A stretch of DNA of 64,000 bases, taken from contig JAWKHH010000004.1 of NCBI GenBank assembly GCA_041394945.1, positions 620,001-684,000 on the forward strand. Direction: 5' to 3'. Of the stretch, positions 33,553 to 42,021 are shown piece by piece (position 1 is the stretch's first letter; each line of letters starts with the position of its first letter). This stretch comes from Bryobacteraceae bacterium. Lineage in GTDB: Bacteria > Acidobacteriota > Terriglobia > Bryobacterales > Bryobacteraceae. Under the pieces are notes generated by a model. It did not search any database. It was not told where the DNA came from and saw only the letters and a list, made by a program, of their open reading frames with translations. A program made the translations under genes and the position numbers.

Positions 33553-36027
33553 TTAACCATCTTTGGTTTCGTCGACGAGGGACCGGAGGTTCGCGGCGGC
33601 GATGCGGGTGTTTGGGTGGCCTGGCCCGAGGAATCGGGTGAAGATGTCGAGCGCGCGAGCGAGGTAGGTGCGCGCGGTGGGGAGGTCGCCCAGGTCTTGG
33701 AGGATCTGGCCGAGGTTGTTGGCGTGGATGGCGACGGTGGGGTGATCGGGCCCGTAGACATGCTCGCCGATGCGGAGGGCGCGCTCGGTCCACTCGCGGG
33801 CGGCGGGGAGGTCGCCCAGGGCTTGGAGGATCTGGCCGAGGTTGCTGGCGTCGCGGGCGACGTTGGGGTGATCGGGCCCGTAGACGCGCTCGCCGATGCG
33901 GAGGGCGCGCTCGGTCCACTCGCGGGCGGCGGGGAGGTCGCCCAGGTCGTGGAAGATCGTGGCGAGGTTGTTGGCGAGTGTGGCGACGTTGCGGTGATCG
34001 GGCCCGTAGACGCGCTCGTCGATGCGGAGGGCGGACTCCAGCGCCGCCTTGGCGGGGGACAACAACGCCCGCTGAAGCTGGAACAATCCAGTGTCGTTCC
34101 ACAGTCGGCCGACCGCATCCAACCCGGCCTCCAGCCGCTCCGCATGCCCCGCCGCTGACTGCGCGTGCGGCACCAACGCCTCCGACGCCTTCCACGTCGC
34201 CAGATCGTGCTGGTCGTACCGGAACGCGCGATTGAGCAAACTCACGGCATGACCCGCCCACTCCGCCTCCGCCGCCCCCAGCCACAACCGCGCCACCGAC
34301 TGCACCAGCCGATGAACGCTCCAACCGCCCTCCGCCAAATCGAGCAGCGAAAGCCCGCGAAGCGCCGCGAGCAGACCGGCACGGCGCACAGGGTTCGCCA
34401 GCGCCCCGCCCAGCCCCGCCGGAAATCCCTCCGGCAACTCGTCGAAGAGCGTCTCCGGAATATCGTCCGGTGCCAGGAACGCGAACACGGAAAGCAACTC
34501 CACTGCCTCCGGCGTCCGCGCCCGCAGCGACTCGATGGCCGCGCCGAACGTCCGCGTCACGGACTCCCGATGCCCGTCCGGCGCGTGCGCGTCGAGCAGG
34601 TCGTGCTCATACTTGCCGAGCAATTCCAGGTAGCTCGCGAGCGTCGCGCCCGGAGTGTTGGCGACGAAACCCGCCGCTTGCGCCATGGCGAGCGGCAGGC
34701 CGCCGAGCAGCGCTGCGATGGCCCGCGCGGACTCCGCGTCGCCGAGTCCGGTGCGCTTCATCAGATAGTCCGCGGCTTCGTCCACCGGCCACGGGCGGAT
34801 CTCGAGCGGATGAGCCGTCTCGCGCCAGCGCGTATCGCGCGACGTCACGATGACGTGCGGCCGCGCGGAGGCCGGAAGCCAATCGCGGATGGCGGCCGCG
34901 TCCGGTGCGTTGTCGTAGACGACGAGCGTGGGCGGAAGGTCCGGCGAGTTCAGCCAGTCGAGCGTGCGCGCGGCGGCGTCCTTCAAGTCGCGGTCCTCGG
35001 CGACGACGACGCGCACGGCGCGGCCCAGCCCGGCGAGGTCTTCGAGCAGCGTCGCCTCTTGCTCGGCGCGGAACCGGTAGCCGTGCGTGTAGCGCGCGCG
35101 GCGCGTTCTTGCGTACTCGAGCGCGAGTTGCGTCTTGCCGACACCGCCGAGTCCGTTCACGGCGACGATGGCCGCGGCGTGGCCTTGCGCGAGCGCGGTG
35201 TCGAGTCCGGCGAGCAGGTCTTGGCGGCCGAAGAATCCACGAACGGCGGCCGGGATGTGCCATGCGGCGGCGGGCATGGTTTGGTGACGGTCGAGGAGCC
35301 GGTCGAGCTTCTGGTTGATCTCGCCGAGCCCGGCTGTGATGGAGTCGAGCTGCTTCGTGTAGTCCTTGGCCTCGGGCAGATCGGCGAGACGTTGGCGGAT
35401 GTCGATGAAGTACTCGAGGCATACGCGAGTCCATGCGGATTCGCCGCGCTTCGTGGTGGCGATATGGCCGACGGAGGTCGCCATGTACTCGGGGAACTTG
35501 AAGGCGAGCTTCTCAGCGAGGGCCGCCGGGAGGTCGCCAAGAGTGGAGTTCGCGTCGTGGGCCCAGCGAAGGAGCGCCGGCTGGAACGCGGCGAACCACC
35601 CGGCGTCCGGCGCGAAGGCTTCTATGGCGGCGGGGTCCTCGGCGAAGAACAGCGACGCGACGTGTTCTTCGGAATCCGACTCGCCGAGCCGTTCGCGCCA
35701 CGCGTCGAACCACACGGCGCAGTTCGGGTGGTCGCCAAGGTCCTCGCGAACGGTGTCGAGCGATTCGAGGATCGCGTCGCGCAGGAGGCGCTGTAGACGT
35801 GCGTTCTCTGAGTCACGAGCATGGCCGTGCTGCTCCTCGATCGCGCTCGCCGCGAGGTTGGCGAGCAGATCCTTCAGCACTCCCGCGATGGGGAGCCCCG
35901 CGCACAGCGAAGAGTCGAGCGCGAGGGTAAGTCCGGTGAGCAGCGCGGGCGCCGCAACTCCCGACGAACGCACGGCTTGCGCCACGCGACGGGCGATCGC
36001 GGCGGGGCCGGCAGCAGGCGAGGCCAT
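33553..36027 (-). CDS. NLR-like STAND ATPase with C-terminal TPR repeats
   Basis: An 824-residue protein in three parts. Residues 1-255 are mostly helical with no domain I can name. The NB-ARC/AP-ATPase core starts with GFFGRQDLLAGL (264-275), Walker A GLGGVGKTQ (292-300), Walker B LVVYDN (368-373), VIVTSRD (392-398) and GGLPLA (442-447). Residues about 650-824 are 42-residue kinesin-light-chain-like TPRs (ALRIGERVYGPDHPN units). By analogy with NLRs, the TPRs would sense a ligand, the ATPase would oligomerise and the N-terminus would be the effector. Several bacterial STAND proteins are antiphage systems; that this one is, is inference. A TACACT lies 9 nt before the ATG. Confidence 0.85.
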   Translation of the reverse strand: MASPAAGPAAIARRVAQAVRSSGVAAPALLTGLTLALDSSLCAGLPIAGVLKDLLANLAASAIEEQHGHARDSENARLQRLLRDAILESLDTVREDLGDHPNCAVWFDAWRERLGESDSEEHVASLFFAEDPAAIEAFAPDAGWFAAFQPALLRWAHDANSTLGDLPAALAEKLAFKFPEYMATSVGHIATTKRGESAWTRVCLEYFIDIRQRLADLPEAKDYTKQLDSITAGLGEINQKLDRLLDRHQTMPAAAWHIPAAVRGFFGRQDLLAGLDTALAQGHAAAIVAVNGLGGVGKTQLALEYARTRRARYTHGYRFRAEQEATLLEDLAGLGRAVRVVVAEDRDLKDAAARTLDWLNSPDLPPTLVVYDNAPDAAAIRDWLPASARPHVIVTSRDTRWRETAHPLEIRPWPVDEAADYLMKRTGLGDAESARAIAALLGGLPLAMAQAAGFVANTPGATLASYLELLGKYEHDLLDAHAPDGHRESVTRTFGAAIESLRARTPEAVELLSVFAFLAPDDIPETLFDELPEGFPAGLGGALANPVRRAGLLAALRGLSLLDLAEGGWSVHRLVQSVARLWLGAAEAEWAGHAVSLLNRAFRYDQHDLATWKASEALVPHAQSAAGHAERLEAGLDAVGRLWNDTGLFQLQRALLSPAKAALESALRIDERVYGPDHRNVATLANNLATIFHDLGDLPAAREWTERALRIGERVYGPDHPNVARDASNLGQILQALGDLPAAREWTERALRIGEHVYGPDHPTVAIHANNLGQILQDLGDLPTARTYLARALDIFTRFLGPGHPNTRIAAANLRSLVDETKDG
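33670..34050 (-). repeat. three near-identical 126-bp tandem repeats encoding TPRs
   Basis: The same ATCGGGCCCGTAGAC marker recurs at 33745, 33871 and 33997, exactly 126 bp apart, and intervening sequence is nearly identical at the DNA level. Each unit encodes one 42-residue TPR of the STAND protein. Near identity in DNA, including third positions, points to recent duplication or gene conversion. Confidence 0.85.
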
Positions 36028-36124
36028 ATGGCATCCAGTGTACGCCCGGAGGGCGGTTTACAAATCCTTACCCGGCCACCCGAAACCGATTGCCTCCCGG
36101 ATGCGCTTATACGTTACGAGAGCC

Positions 36125-37045
36125 ATGAAACGAATCGCACTGTTCGCCATGATCGCAGCCGCTGCCCTTGCCCAGGACGGCCGGCCGGAACGCCGCGGGG
36201 GTCCGGGTGGGCCCGGCGAGGGACGTCCGCCGATGATGAGTCCCGGGGTGCAGGCGCTGGACGCCGACAGGGATGGGACGATCTCGGCCGCCGAGATGAA
36301 GAATGCTTCCTCCGCGCTACGGTCGCTCGACAAGAACAGAGATGGCAGCCTCACCGAAGACGAGGTCCGGCCGCAGTTTGGTCCCGGCGGTCGGGGTGGC
36401 CCCGGTGGCCCGGGTGGTCAGGGGGCTGATTCCGCGGCGATGGTGCAGCGGCTGCTCGCGTTCGATCGCAACGGCGACGGCGCGCTTGCCAAGGACGAGA
36501 TTCCGGAGCGGATGCAGGGGATGATCGCGCGGGGGGATTTGGACAAAGACGGGTCGTTGAGCGCGGCGGAGTTGAAAACGATGGCTGAATCGCGCGGGCC
36601 GCAGGGAGCCGAGCGCGGGCGGCGTGAGGGTGGCCGCGAGGGCCGGCCCGAGGGGCGCGGTCCGGAAGGCGGCTTCATGCGGATGGATCTGGTGATGTCC
36701 GCGCTCGACGCTGACCATAACGGCACGATCGATGCGGCCGAGCTCGACGACGCAGCCGGCGCGCTCGCCAGTCTTGATCGGAACCGCGACGGCAGGCTCG
36801 CGGGCGATGAGATCCGGCCGGCGTTCGGGCGCGGCGGCCCGCGGCGCGATCCGGCGGAGATGGCGGGACACATGATGGAAGAGTGGGACGCTAACGGCGA
36901 CGGCAAAGTGACGGCGGCCGAGATGCCGGAGCGGATGCGCGAGAACTTCGGGCGGTTCGATGCGAATCGCGATGGGTTCGTCACCAAGGACGAACTGCAG
37001 AAGGGGTTTGCGAACTTCGGTCCCGGGGGACGCGGCCGCCAATGA
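36125..37045 (+). CDS. secreted EF-hand protein with about eight calcium loops
   Basis: A 306-residue protein starting at ATG 36125 with a signal peptide (RIALFAMIAAAALAQ). Eight D-x-[DN]-x-[DN]-G loops are visible: DADRDGTIS, DKNRDGSLT, DRNGDGALA, DLDKDGSLS, DADHNGTID, DRNRDGRLA, DANGDGKVT and DANRDGFVT, separated by Gly/Pro/Arg-rich linkers. It is likely an exported calcium-binding protein. The 3' end overlaps apbE by 4 bp (ATGA), so it is cotranslated with the ApbE and PepSY genes. An upstream extension of the open frame runs antisense to the STAND gene and is not used. Confidence 0.87.
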   Translation: MKRIALFAMIAAAALAQDGRPERRGGPGGPGEGRPPMMSPGVQALDADRDGTISAAEMKNASSALRSLDKNRDGSLTEDEVRPQFGPGGRGGPGGPGGQGADSAAMVQRLLAFDRNGDGALAKDEIPERMQGMIARGDLDKDGSLSAAELKTMAESRGPQGAERGRREGGREGRPEGRGPEGGFMRMDLVMSALDADHNGTIDAAELDDAAGALASLDRNRDGRLAGDEIRPAFGRGGPRRDPAEMAGHMMEEWDANGDGKVTAAEMPERMRENFGRFDANRDGFVTKDELQKGFANFGPGGRGRQ

Positions 37046-38559
37046 GAAAACGGGTGGTTTGCGGCGCCGCCGCGGTGGCGGCGGTGTGCCTGGCGCCTTA
37101 CGGGCGTCCGGTTCGTTCCTTCGCATTTCACCACGAGAACGTGCTTGGCACGTCGGTCGAGATCGAGGTGTCGGCGCGGGATGCCGGGCAGGCGGCGATG
37201 GCTGAGTCCGCCGCGCTCGGCGAGATCGACCGGTGCGCGAAGATATTGAGCGCATGGGATGCGTCGAGCGAGTTCAGCCGGTGGATGCGGACTTCCGGTG
37301 AGCCGGTGGCGGTGTCGCGGGAGCTTTTCGACGTTCTCGCGCTGTTCGAGCACTGGCGTGCGGAGACGGCGGGTGCGCTCGATCCGGCGGCGGAGGCCGT
37401 GACGCGGCTGTGGAAGGCGTCGGCGGCGGCGGGACGTGTGCCGACGGCGGAAGAGCGCGCGGAGACGGTGGCGCTGGTTCGGCAGACGCACTACCGATTG
37501 GATCCAGCGGCGCGGACGGCGACCCGGTTCACCGCCGTTCCGCTGGCTTTGAACTCGTTCGCCAAGAGCTATATCGCCGCGCGGGCGGCCGATGCGGCGA
37601 CGGATGCTTCCGGGGGGGATGGGGTGATGATCGATATCGGGGGCGATATCGTCCTGCGCGGTTCGGTAGTGAAGGCGGTGGGGATCCGGGACCCGCGCGA
37701 CAACTTTGACAACGCCGCTCCGATGGAGACGGTCTGGGTGCGGGACCGGGCCGTGGCGACGAGCGGCGACTACAAGCGCGGCGTGGAGATCGCCGGGCGG
37801 CGCTACTCGCATATCGTCGATCCGCGGACGGCGGAGGCGGCGGGAGCGATCATCAGTTCCACGGTTGTGGCGCCAGACGCGTCGACGGCGGGCGCGCTGG
37901 CGACGGCGTTCTCGGTGATGCAGCCGGAGGAATCGGCGCGGGTGGCGGCGGCGAATCCGGGGACGGAGTACCTGCTGGTGGCGGCCGATGGGAGGCGCAT
38001 CGCCAGTCCCGGTTGGGGCTCGCTGCGGGCGCAGACCGGCCCGGCGCCATCGCCGTTGGCCGCGTATGCGCAGGCGGCTCCGGGCGAGGCGTGGAACACG
38101 GCGTTCGAACTGGCGATTCAGTTCGAGTTGGCGCGCATCGACGACCGGCGGTACCGGCGTCCCTACGTCGCCGTGTGGATCGAGGACAAAGACCGGTTCC
38201 CGGTGCGGACGCTGGCGCTGTGGTACGAGAAGCCGCGGTGGCTGCCGGATTTGAAGTCGTGGTCGCACAGCGATCGCCTGCGCTCGCTTGCCGAGGGGAA
38301 CGACATCACGGGGACGGTTTCGAGCGCGACGCGGCCTCCGGGCAAGTATTCGCTGAAGTGGGACGGCAAGGATAACGCCGGCAAGCTGGTGAAGTCCGGG
38401 CGCTACACGGTGTTGATCGAGGCGGCGCGCGAGCACGGAACCTATCAGGTGATGCGGAGTGAAATGGATTTCGCGGGAACACCGAAACAGGTCACGTTGG
38501 CGCCGAACCCGGAGGTTGCATCGGCGGTGCTCGACTACAGGAAGACCAATGGCCGCTGA
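37042..38559 (+). CDS. apbE: FAD:protein FMN transferase (ApbE) fused to a DUF2271-like domain
   Basis: A 505-residue protein with an N-terminal signal or anchor. Residues about 35-320 are ApbE-like: LGTSVEIEV, LNSFAKSYIAARAADAA, VMIDIGGDIVL, and SGDYKRGVEIAGRRYSHIVDPRT (in parts). ApbE links FMN to Thr in secreted redox proteins. Residues about 345-505 are DUF2271-like (FELAIQFELARID, PPGKYSLKWDGKDNAGKLV), normally a separate gene beside PepSY proteins; here the two are fused. No FMN-accepting (FMN_bind) protein is visible nearby. Confidence 0.86.
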   Translation: MRKRVVCGAAAVAAVCLAPYGRPVRSFAFHHENVLGTSVEIEVSARDAGQAAMAESAALGEIDRCAKILSAWDASSEFSRWMRTSGEPVAVSRELFDVLALFEHWRAETAGALDPAAEAVTRLWKASAAAGRVPTAEERAETVALVRQTHYRLDPAARTATRFTAVPLALNSFAKSYIAARAADAATDASGGDGVMIDIGGDIVLRGSVVKAVGIRDPRDNFDNAAPMETVWVRDRAVATSGDYKRGVEIAGRRYSHIVDPRTAEAAGAIISSTVVAPDASTAGALATAFSVMQPEESARVAAANPGTEYLLVAADGRRIASPGWGSLRAQTGPAPSPLAAYAQAAPGEAWNTAFELAIQFELARIDDRRYRRPYVAVWIEDKDRFPVRTLALWYEKPRWLPDLKSWSHSDRLRSLAEGNDITGTVSSATRPPGKYSLKWDGKDNAGKLVKSGRYTVLIEAAREHGTYQVMRSEMDFAGTPKQVTLAPNPEVASAVLDYRKTNGR

Positions 38560-39190
38560 AGTGAATCCGCTCGTGGCGGCGACGCCGGCGCGTCCAGTGC
38601 GAGTGCCGACACCGAAGCAGCGGTTGTCGACGGTGTCGCGCTGGCTGCACATCTATCTGTCGATGGTGAGCTTCGCGATCGTGTTCTTCTTCGCGGTGAC
38701 GGGGCTCACGCTCAACCACGCGGATTGGTTCGGGACGCAGGCCGTCTCCACGCATCGCGGACAGTTGCCGCAGGAATGGGTGGCGGCGGGCGGGGCGCCG
38801 GCGAAACTCGAGATCGTGGAGCGGCTTCGCTCGGGACACGGCGTGCGCGGGGCGCTTTCCGATTTCCGGGTGGACGACTCGCAGCTTTCCATCTCGTTCA
38901 AAGGGCCGGGATACGCGGCTGACACGTTCGTGGACCGGGCGAGCGGCGCCTACGATCTGACGGAAACGCGAATGGGCGCGGTGGCGGTGCTGAACGATCT
39001 CCACAAGGGGCGAGACACCGGCCACGCGTGGTCCTGGGTGATCGACGTTTCCGCCGGGCTGATGGCGGTGGTGTCGCTCACCGGGCTGATCCTGATTCTT
39101 TTCCTGAAGAAGCGGCTGGTGTCGGGGTTGATGACGGCTGCGGTGGGCGGGATGGTGATCTACCTGATCTATTTGGCGTTCGTGCCGTAG
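38549..39190 (+). CDS. PepSY-associated membrane protein
   Basis: A 213-residue protein with membrane segments near residues 33-52 (IYLSMVSFAIVFFFAVTGLTL) and 165-185 and 190-210 at the C-terminus. LHIYLSMVSF...TGLTLNH and LNDLHKGRDTGHAWSWVID with VSLTGLILILF are the PepSY-TM (FAD/heme-linked reductase-like) pattern. It probably passes electrons across the membrane to the flavinylated or calcium-binding partner encoded upstream. ATG 38549 overlaps the apbE stop by 11 bp. Its 3' end overlaps convergent VapC by 22 bp. Confidence 0.8.
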   Translation: MAAEVNPLVAATPARPVRVPTPKQRLSTVSRWLHIYLSMVSFAIVFFFAVTGLTLNHADWFGTQAVSTHRGQLPQEWVAAGGAPAKLEIVERLRSGHGVRGALSDFRVDDSQLSISFKGPGYAADTFVDRASGAYDLTETRMGAVAVLNDLHKGRDTGHAWSWVIDVSAGLMAVVSLTGLILILFLKKRLVSGLMTAAVGGMVIYLIYLAFVP

Positions 39191-39552
39191 GGGACTTTCA
39201 CGAACGGGAAGCGGGCCGGTGGGAAATCGCGGGTGTTGCGTGTGGCGAAGACGAGCTTGTGGGTTTCGGCCAGGGCAGCCTGGAGAGCGTCCGGGAGTTT
39301 CCATCGGTGCCGCCGGCGGAGGGTGGCGGCCAATTCAGCGACATCTTTGGTGACCGGCAGCGCCACGAAGGCGTCCATCAGGGGGCGGACGCGCTCGCGG
39401 TCGATCCCTTCGAAACCGGCGTAGACTTCGGCCACGGTGATCACGGAGATAGCGGCTTCGGTGTGGACTTCATGGAGGTAATCGGAAGCCGCCTCGATTC
39501 CGTTGAAGTGATCGATCAGGATGACGGAGTCGAGCAGGAGGGTTGCGCTCAA
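39169..39552 (-). CDS. PIN-domain toxin (VapC-like ribonuclease)
   Basis: A 127-residue protein with a TTG start that overlaps the antitoxin stop (TTGA). PIN-domain features: the N-terminal LLLDSVILIDHF acidic residues, ISVITVAEVYAGFE, the LPDALQAALAETHKL helix and FATRNTRDFP at the C-terminus. These supply the four acidic residues of the Mg-dependent nuclease. The gene is intact, unlike the MazF-like toxin at 5.8-6.1 kb. Confidence 0.88.
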   Translation of the reverse strand: MSATLLLDSVILIDHFNGIEAASDYLHEVHTEAAISVITVAEVYAGFEGIDRERVRPLMDAFVALPVTKDVAELAATLRRRHRWKLPDALQAALAETHKLVFATRNTRDFPPARFPFVKVPYGTNAK

Positions 39553-39788
39553 TCCGCCGGCCCGTCCCACTCGCTCCGGATCTTATCTTGATATTCGAGC
39601 CCGTCGCCCTGCTTCCAGATGCCGCTGGTGTCCTTGAGGAGCTTGTCGAAGGCGGACTGCTCCTGCTCCTTCATCGCGCGGACGGCACGACGAACCAGTT
39701 CGGTCATGGGTACCCCCTCCTTCGCCGCACGTTCATCAAGCCAATCTTTGATGTCTTTGTCGAGGGCGACGATGGTCCGTGCGGTCAC
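39549..39788 (-). CDS. ribbon-helix-helix antitoxin of the VapBC pair
   Basis: A 79-residue protein with a GTG start. The N-terminus TARTIVALDKDIKDWLDERA, then KEGVPMTELVRRAVRAMKEQ, is a ribbon-helix-helix fold that would bind the palindrome in its promoter. The C-terminal part would wrap the toxin. The stop overlaps the toxin start by 4 bp. The GTG sits 6 nt after the -10, so the mRNA is predicted to be leaderless. Confidence 0.85.
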   Translation of the reverse strand: MTARTIVALDKDIKDWLDERAAKEGVPMTELVRRAVRAMKEQEQSAFDKLLKDTSGIWKQGDGLEYQDKIRSEWDGPAD

Positions 39789-39794
39789 GATTCA

Positions 39795-39824
39795 ATGATA
39801 TCGGATTGGCATGATGATGTCAAT
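39795..39824 (-). promoter_or_regulatory. vapBC promoter with overlapping palindromic operator
   Basis: On the minus strand, TTGACA (39823-39818), a 17-nt spacer and TATCAT (39800-39795) form a near-consensus sigma-70 promoter. The GTG start of the antitoxin is 6 nt after the -10. A palindrome ATTGACAT-CATC-ATGCCAAT (39824-39805, one mismatch) covers the -35 and part of the spacer, as expected for an autorepressing antitoxin operator. Confidence 0.8.
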
Positions 39825-39835
39825 AGTGGGGTGGG

Positions 39836-40867
39836 CTACGGTTGGATGATGACCTTCATCACGCCCGGTTCTTTTCCATAAAGCCTTTCGAACCAATTGC
39901 CTGCGTCTGCAAGAGGGGCTTTGATAGAGATAATGGGCTCGACTTTGATATCGCCGCTCGCGATGAGTGCGATGCACTCGGGGTACTCACCGTTCGAGGC
40001 GCACGACCCATAAAGCGTGACCTCGCGCGATACCACGGCCTGCAACGGCAGTTCGATTTGCGGGGTTACGTTGCCGATCAGCGTGACATGTCCGCCCTTG
40101 CGGACGCTGGCGATACAGGTCTTGATGGGGGCGGTGGCGCCCACGGCATCAATGGCGACGTCGGCGCCGCGTCCGCCGGTGAGGGCCTGGACGGCTTTGG
40201 GGACGTCGTCGCGGGAGGGGTTCAGAGTGTCGGTGGCGCCGAGCGACTTCGCCAGTTCGAGCTTGTTGTCCTCAATATCGACGGCGATGATTTTGCCCGC
40301 GCCACCCTTCTTGAGCGCCTGGACGACGAGCAGGCCGATCATGCCGCTGCCGACGACGACGGCGGAATCGCCGAGCCGGATCGGCGTACGGTTCACGCCG
40401 TGCACGGCGATGGAGACGGCCTCGATCATCGCAGCGTGTTCGAAGGGCAGGTTGTCCGGAATGTGGTAGCAGATGCGGCTGGGGACGGTGACGTATTCGG
40501 CGAACGCGCCGTGGCGGCGGAACTCGGGCGTCGACACACCGAGGACCTGACGGTTATCGCAGAGGTTGATCTGGCCGCGGGAGCAGAAGAAGCAGGCGCC
40601 GCAGGAGACGGTGGAGTCGAACGTGACCCGGTCGCCGGGTTCGAAGCCTTTGACGTTGTCGCCAGCGGCTTCGACCATACCGGCGGCTTCGTGGCCCATG
40701 ACGATGGGAGGAAGGCGCCGGCCGGTGCTGCCATCGAATCCGTGAACGTCGCTGCCGCAGATGCCGCATGCCTTCACGCGGATGAGCAGATCGTCCGGAC
40801 CGAACGCGGGAACCGGCATGTCGACCAGTTCCATCTTCTTGTATTCCTGCATTAAGAGTGCTTTCAT
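39836..40867 (-). CDS. zinc-dependent medium-chain alcohol/polyol dehydrogenase
   Basis: A 343-residue MDR protein. The catalytic zinc site starts with CGICGSDVHGFDG and GHEAAGMV; the structural zinc loop has Cys in CGACFFCSRGQINLC. The cofactor-binding motif is VVVGSGMIGLLVVQAL with VDIEDNK downstream, suggesting NAD use. It resembles galactitol-1-phosphate 5-dehydrogenase and threonine/sorbitol dehydrogenases; the substrate is uncertain. GGAGG precedes the start. It is likely the second gene of a two-gene unit with the DHDPS-like gene 31 bp upstream. Confidence 0.88.
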   Translation of the reverse strand: MKALLMQEYKKMELVDMPVPAFGPDDLLIRVKACGICGSDVHGFDGSTGRRLPPIVMGHEAAGMVEAAGDNVKGFEPGDRVTFDSTVSCGACFFCSRGQINLCDNRQVLGVSTPEFRRHGAFAEYVTVPSRICYHIPDNLPFEHAAMIEAVSIAVHGVNRTPIRLGDSAVVVGSGMIGLLVVQALKKGGAGKIIAVDIEDNKLELAKSLGATDTLNPSRDDVPKAVQALTGGRGADVAIDAVGATAPIKTCIASVRKGGHVTLIGNVTPQIELPLQAVVSREVTLYGSCASNGEYPECIALIASGDIKVEPIISIKAPLADAGNWFERLYGKEPGVMKVIIQP

Positions 40868-40898
40868 GGCAAACCTCCAGAATAGCGGTTCTCCGGGA

Positions 40899-41870
40899 CT
40901 ATCCGCGTAAATAAGGCTTCACATGGGCGTAGACGGCGCGGATGGAAGACATCGCGTTCTCATCGAGCGGCGAAGTACGCGAGCTCTCGGCGGGGTGGGT
41001 CCTGCCTTGGCGGACGGTGTAGGTGGGGAAGATGCCGCGGAGGTGGAGCACGTACTTGATGGCGCCGAGCCCGTAGCTTTCGGCGGCGAGGACGCAGAGG
41101 AGGGCTTTCCCGGTAAGGTCGAGCGCCTTGTCGCGGTCACCGGAATGGAAGGCGTCCCATGCGGCGGCGTTGAGGTCGGCCCAAGCGGCTGCGGGCATGC
41201 TGCCTTCCGAGCCGCGCATCATTTCGTCGACGAGGGTGCGGGAGTGACCGCCGGTGAAGGGGTGGAGTTCGCGAGCCTTCTTTTTCACCTCGCTGATGCG
41301 GGCGAGGACGGGTCCGGCTTCGTCCTTGATGTAGCGGAGCGTGGGCACGGCGTGGGCGAGGTCAATGATGTTTTGCACGGTGACCTTCCCAACGGCCTGG
41401 ACGAACAGCGGCAGAGCGGAGGCCTCACCGATGGCCTTGTAATAGACGGAGATTTTCGCCCAGTCGGATTCGTCGCGTGGCGGCAGTGCGATGAGCGCGT
41501 TGGCGCCGTGCGCAGTCGCGTGGCGTGCGTACTCGACCGCCTCACCGGCGGTTTGCGCCTGGACGCCGATGACGATGGCGGGCTTGACGTCCTTGCCGGC
41601 GGCGAGGATGGTTTCGGCGCCGGCGATGCGTTCGTCGTGGGTGAGGTTGTAGTATTCGCTCGCCAGTTGCGGCCAGACCATTCCGTGAACGCCGCACTGT
41701 TCGAGGAAGCCGACCTGTTTGCCGAGAATGGGCAGGTCGAGTTTGCCGGAGGGCGCATAAGGCGTCTGCATGATCGGGAAGATTCCGCGCAGCGGCTTGG
41801 CTCCGGCGGCGAAGGCGGGAACGGCGACGGCGCCGGCAATGCGGAGGAACAGCCTGCGGTCAAGGAGCAT
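40899..41870 (-). CDS. dihydrodipicolinate synthase family aldolase with Tat-like signal
   Basis: A 323-residue protein with an N-terminal RRLFLRIAGAVAVPAFA that looks like a twin-arginine export signal, unusual for this family. The DHDPS/NAL fold is shown by GIFPIMQTPYAPSGKLD, VIGVQAQTAGEAVEYARHA and a Schiff-base Lys in LRYIKDEAG. The family splits or forms 2-keto-acid adducts, and context with a polyol dehydrogenase suggests sugar-acid catabolism. TAAGAT is 6 nt before the ATG and there is no clear Shine-Dalgarno. It is divergent from dnaE. Confidence 0.85.
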   Translation of the reverse strand: MLLDRRLFLRIAGAVAVPAFAAGAKPLRGIFPIMQTPYAPSGKLDLPILGKQVGFLEQCGVHGMVWPQLASEYYNLTHDERIAGAETILAAGKDVKPAIVIGVQAQTAGEAVEYARHATAHGANALIALPPRDESDWAKISVYYKAIGEASALPLFVQAVGKVTVQNIIDLAHAVPTLRYIKDEAGPVLARISEVKKKARELHPFTGGHSRTLVDEMMRGSEGSMPAAAWADLNAAAWDAFHSGDRDKALDLTGKALLCVLAAESYGLGAIKYVLHLRGIFPTYTVRQGRTHPAESSRTSPLDENAMSSIRAVYAHVKPYLRG

Positions 41871-41876
41871 GCATGT

Positions 41877-41882
41877 ATCTTA
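41877..41882 (-). promoter_or_regulatory. -10 hexamer of a probable leaderless promoter
   Basis: TAAGAT (41882-41877, minus strand) is followed by 6 nt and then the ATG at 41870, with no ribosome binding site in the gap. Confidence 0.5.
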
Positions 41883-42000
41883 TGGGATTCGATGGGGCGG
41901 CGCACCGGCGATCTCGCCCTCGGGACGGCGTGGCCCGCCGCGCGAGAGAGTACAGTACCGCTGGAACCGCAGCCGCCAGTCTCCGCGGATACGCGGACGT

Positions 42001-42021
42001 TACAATAGGCAGGAACCACCG
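42001..42021 (+). promoter_or_regulatory. dnaE -10 element and ribosome binding site
   Basis: TACAAT (42001-42006) lies 15 nt before ATG 42022, with AGGA (42010-42013) as ribosome binding site. This contrasts with the leaderless layout of the divergent gene. Confidence 0.45.

Noticed and set aside
34165..35796. A 543-codon plus-strand frame opposite the STAND gene
   Set aside because: It has low-complexity Arg/Glu-rich composition and no motifs.
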